Below, piece by piece: positions 61,198 through 64,000 of a stretch of DNA of 64,000 bases. Position numbers and translations under genes: made by a program. The stretch's first letter is position 1, and every line of letters starts with the position of its first letter. Below the pieces are notes generated by a model. That model was not told where the DNA came from, did no database searches, and saw only the letters and a list, made by a program, of their open reading frames with translations. This stretch comes from Deltaproteobacteria bacterium (lineage in GTDB: Bacteria > Desulfobacterota > DSM-4660 > Desulfatiglandales > Desulfatiglandaceae), in assembly GCA_021737785.1 (NCBI GenBank), contig JAIPDI010000004.1, positions 62,001 to 126,000 of the forward strand, written 5' to 3'.

Positions 61198-64000
61198 TCA
61201 TCCGTCATCACCGATAATCACGCACCGGGATTTCCTGCCGTCGATTTTGATGATGAGCGGTTTTTCCATTGTCGCATGTCTCAAAAAGGTGGTTTCCTGA
61301 ACCGCAGGGATCGAACGGATCCAGTTCCAGTCCAGATAGTCTTCGGATTCCGCGTCCTCTGTCACCGTGATGTAATCGATGCCGAGGGACGTGATGTTCT
61401 GAAAAAAATGGGACCCCTGGGAAGGGTCGGCCTTCAACTGCTTGTTCCTGAGTTCGACGATGGCGCCCACGCCTGAGATATGCCGCCACTGGACCGGAAT
61501 GCCCAGCCATCTGTCTGCGGATCCCCATCTGCCCGGCCCGATCAGGAGATACTTCCGCTTTTCCTTTGAGAGCCCCGCATTTATCTGCCCGATTTCCTCT
61601 GCAATCTGCACTGTTGCGCCGGCATCGAAGGCATCGGGTTTGACATAGATGATATCCGTGATTTCCTCGTTTTTGCCGTTTCCCAGGGCGGTTGAGGACC
61701 GGCAGAATGCCCGGTCCAGATCCTGGGGGGTGATTTCCACATTGAATCGTTCCTCGTCAGCCACCATCGGTCGCATCTGCAGAAAGATGAACTCGTTCTT
61801 ATGATCTTTATCAGGGGTGAGTTCCACGGAGAACTCGATCTCCACAGGGCATCCCATGCCCTTCCTCCCCATTGTGAGGAGATCGGACAGGAGGTCCGGC
61901 AGGGGGAAAATATGATGTTTCAAGACCTGGGCAAAGGTCAGCACCTTGGGCCCCGGCATATACCCCGTATCTCGAATACGGTCCTCCTCGGGCACATAGG
62001 TGCTGGCCAGGGTCTTTACCGGAAATTCATTTTCCGCATCATCCAGGTCCCGTTTTTCCAGGTTGGAATCGCGCCACAACTCCGGGCCCTCCGGATAATT
62101 CCGGATCCTCAAGGCATAAAAAAATCTCTGGGCATTGGAAAGGATGTCTTTCACCGTGGAAAACTGGGGCATGATCTCCGGATATCTGGGGGAGAACCGC
62201 AATGTCTTTTCCCCTTCCACAACGGTCTTGCCCAACCCGAGTGCAATATGGGCGATCCCTTCCTCCGGCTTCATCCGGGATACCGGATAGAAATTATGAG
62301 ACTGGGCCACGCCCGAAATGGCCGGATAGAAATAGTCCCCGTATTCCCTCCCTGAGAGCTCCTGGATGATAACGGCCATCGACTCTGCCTGGGGCTGGTT
62401 GGACGTGCTTCTCGCAAAGGCCTTGGGACTTTCATAGTAGGTGGATGCATAGACCAGCTTTACGGCCGTTATGAGATGCTGCCGCCGAATGGAGAGATCG
62501 GGATGATTATTGGGAATCATATAGGTTTGATACAGTCCGGCATAGGGCTGAAACTGGGCGTCTTCCAGCAGGCTTGAAGACCGGACAGAGAGGGGAATTC
62601 GGACCCGGGCCGCAAATGCCTCCAGATCATTCGCCAGCCATTCCGGCATGTCCGCGTCAAGAAAACCCCTGGCGACCTCTTCATCGGTGAATCCTTCCTT
62701 TGCAAAATGTTCCAGGTGGTTCTGCGCCACAAACGCCTCAAATCCGTCTGTACAGATGACCAGTGTCTTGGGTATCCGGATCTTGATTTTGGAATATTTT
62801 TCGTGAAGTTCCTGGTCCTGCTCGAGGACCGCAGACATGAAGGCCAGCCCCCTGGCCTTGCCGCCCAGGGATCCCTGACCGATCTTGAGAAAATCATTGA
62901 TTAAAGGGTCAAAATGTTCCGCCCTGAATCGGGCCACCACCCCCTTCTGCCGCAATTTCCGGAGGGCCCGGATATTGCTGATAATGTACTCGCGCATTTC
63001 AGGAACACTGGCGAAATCACTGGCATGGACCTCACGGAATTTAGAGGCGAGGGCGATCTCGGAACGGGCCATGATCCAGTTTGAAAAGTGATTCCGTTCA
63101 GCATGGTAGCGGAGCGAGGCATCGGGTATCCAGGCCAGCTTGGTTTCCAGGGTGTGGAGATCGGAGGCCCTGTCCACCTCTGTCCCGTCAGGCATACGGA
63201 AGATGAAATCGCCGAACCCGAGTCTGGACAGGAAGAAATCGTGTATCTCGGAGAGGAGGTGGGGAGAATTCTTGTCCAGGAAATCGGCCGGGATTTGTTC
63301 CGCCTTGTTTCTGTTGCTGGATTCCGAACTCAGCAGGAGGAGCGGGACGTCAGGGACCTCTTTCTGGATCTGGGAAAGCAGTAAAAATCCCGTGTTGTCG
63401 TCCATCTGGTGGTTCTTGGGCAGGCGGGCGTCTGAAATCACGCCGAAGAGAAAGGACCGGAATTTCTGGTAGAGGGCCAGGGCCTCCTCATAATTGGTGG
63501 CCAGGAGGATCTTGGGCCGTGCCCGCATGGTCAGAAGCCGGTGCTCTTCGTTCAGCCCCATCTTGAGCACGGCCTGGGTCTGGCGGACGATTTCCTTGTA
63601 GATGAGCGGCAGAAAGGAGGAATAATACACCGGGGAGTCCTCCACCAGGATCAGGACCCGGACCATGGCCCGCTCCGTGTCGGCGTCCACGTTCAGATGA
63701 TCCTCGGCATTCTTGACCAGGGCCAGGAGAAGATCCGAGTTCCCGGACCAGATGAAGATCTTGTCGATCCCCTCGCAGTTCTTGTTTTCAGGAAGGGGGT
63801 AGATCCCCCTGGGGCTGTGGGCCAGGAGGATGACAGGGAGGCCGGGATGGGTCTTTTTCGCCTTCAACCCGAGGGTGAAGGCATCCATCTCCTCCAGATG
63901 GGGGGTGGTGACCACCATGTCGAAGTTCCTCATATTGAGGAGGGCCAGGGCGTCAAAGGCCGATGACGTCCGGGTGACCCGGGGCGGATGGCTCAGGTTC
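61198..64000 (-). CDS. Receiver-domain / PEP-pyruvate-binding (PPDK N-terminal) protein, 5' end outside window
   Basis: Open from the window edge. It begins in a receiver-like domain (SSAFDALALLNMRNFDMVVT, then HPGLPVILLAHSPRG). A second receiver follows with VLILVEDSPVYYSSFLP, ISDARLP and FLDKNSP (Asp and Lys conserved). After a helical linker comes the ATP-grasp domain of PEP synthase/PPDK: GQGSLGGKARGLAFMSAVLE, LSVRSSSLLEDAQFQPYAGL, GCPVEIEFSVELTP and GPGRWGSADRWLGIPVQW. There is no phosphohistidine (swivelling) or PEP-binding barrel domain, so it is not a complete synthase. It probably acts as a signalling or nucleotide-dependent partner. Confidence 0.85.
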   Translation of the reverse strand, partial: NLSHPPRVTRTSSAFDALALLNMRNFDMVVTTPHLEEMDAFTLGLKAKKTHPGLPVILLAHSPRGIYPLPENKNCEGIDKIFIWSGNSDLLLALVKNAEDHLNVDADTERAMVRVLILVEDSPVYYSSFLPLIYKEIVRQTQAVLKMGLNEEHRLLTMRARPKILLATNYEEALALYQKFRSFLFGVISDARLPKNHQMDDNTGFLLLSQIQKEVPDVPLLLLSSESSNRNKAEQIPADFLDKNSPHLLSEIHDFFLSRLGFGDFIFRMPDGTEVDRASDLHTLETKLAWIPDASLRYHAERNHFSNWIMARSEIALASKFREVHASDFASVPEMREYIISNIRALRKLRQKGVVARFRAEHFDPLINDFLKIGQGSLGGKARGLAFMSAVLEQDQELHEKYSKIKIRIPKTLVICTDGFEAFVAQNHLEHFAKEGFTDEEVARGFLDADMPEWLANDLEAFAARVRIPLSVRSSSLLEDAQFQPYAGLYQTYMIPNNHPDLSIRRQHLITAVKLVYASTYYESPKAFARSTSNQPQAESMAVIIQELSGREYGDYFYPAISGVAQSHNFYPVSRMKPEEGIAHIALGLGKTVVEGEKTLRFSPRYPEIMPQFSTVKDILSNAQRFFYALRIRNYPEGPELWRDSNLEKRDLDDAENEFPVKTLASTYVPEEDRIRDTGYMPGPKVLTFAQVLKHHIFPLPDLLSDLLTMGRKGMGCPVEIEFSVELTPDKDHKNEFIFLQMRPMVADEERFNVEITPQDLDRAFCRSSTALGNGKNEEITDIIYVKPDAFDAGATVQIAEEIGQINAGLSKEKRKYLLIGPGRWGSADRWLGIPVQWRHISGVGAIVELRNKQLKADPSQGSHFFQNITSLGIDYITVTEDAESEDYLDWNWIRSIPAVQETTFLRHATMEKPLIIKIDGRKSRCVIIGDDG

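Overview
The window reads as chromosome of an anaerobic, probably sulfate-reducing or syntrophic member of the Desulfobacterota (former Deltaproteobacteria). Grounds: GC-rich coding DNA, many molybdenum/tungsten-related genes (FdhE, a xanthine-dehydrogenase-type hydroxylase, molybdate ABC transporter, two FmdE proteins), a likely selenoprotein, and a beta-oxidation plus acyl-CoA mutase cluster. No rRNA, tRNA or CRISPR array was seen. The assignment is inferred from gene content, not from a marker gene.

1-4.5 kb: a TiaS-like protein, a PadR repressor facing a 71-aa protein, and an energy-coupling-factor (ECF) transporter (fused double ATPase, EcfT, S component) behind a leader with two mutually exclusive hairpins. 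4.5-9.5 kb is a graveyard: a DUF2283/DUF4258 pair, a RAYT transposase relic, the tail of a surface protein, a DUF3089 lipoprotein, a decayed type ISP restriction-modification gene, and a scrap resembling the ecfS gene. 9.5-17 kb: a CNNM/CorC-type membrane protein, an antiporter/EIIA gene with a large internal deletion, a sigma-54 two-component system, two small exported proteins, VapBC and more relics.

17-29.6 kb is the molybdenum/tungsten block. On the minus strand lie an unknown 269-aa protein, the three-subunit molybdenum hydroxylase, an IclR regulator and FdhE. On the plus strand lie modABC, a relic of a WtpA-type binding protein, a Tat-exported FmdE-family protein read through an in-frame TGA (probable selenocysteine), and an outer-membrane porin. 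29.8-34.8 kb carries nicotinate phosphoribosyltransferase, LysE, an amino-acid permease and a flavin-reductase-like protein behind a promoter-plus-terminator leader. 34.9-38.7 kb holds a second FmdE protein coupled to a complete FecBCD-type ABC importer.

39-49 kb is mixed: an unusual acyl-CoA dehydrogenase, HflX, DJ-1/PfpI, cupin, monooxygenase, thioesterase, HAD hydrolase, two more toxin-antitoxin pairs, a broken HepT gene and an aminotransferase. 49.3-59.7 kb is the metabolic core: two thiolases, enoyl-CoA hydratase, acyl-CoA dehydrogenase, a split B12 mutase with its MeaB chaperone, a regulator, and another acyl-CoA dehydrogenase. The mutase carries the Phe/Gln pair of isobutyryl-CoA mutase rather than the Tyr/Arg pair of methylmalonyl-CoA mutase. 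The cluster therefore fits isobutyryl-CoA to butyryl-CoA to acetyl-CoA. The window closes with glutamate dehydrogenase and a receiver/PEP-synthase-like protein cut by the edge.

Between genes from about 34.7 to 58.4 kb there are recurrent islands of short degenerate repeats, several with reverse-complementary outer arms. They do not code and are not explained by any feature I know.
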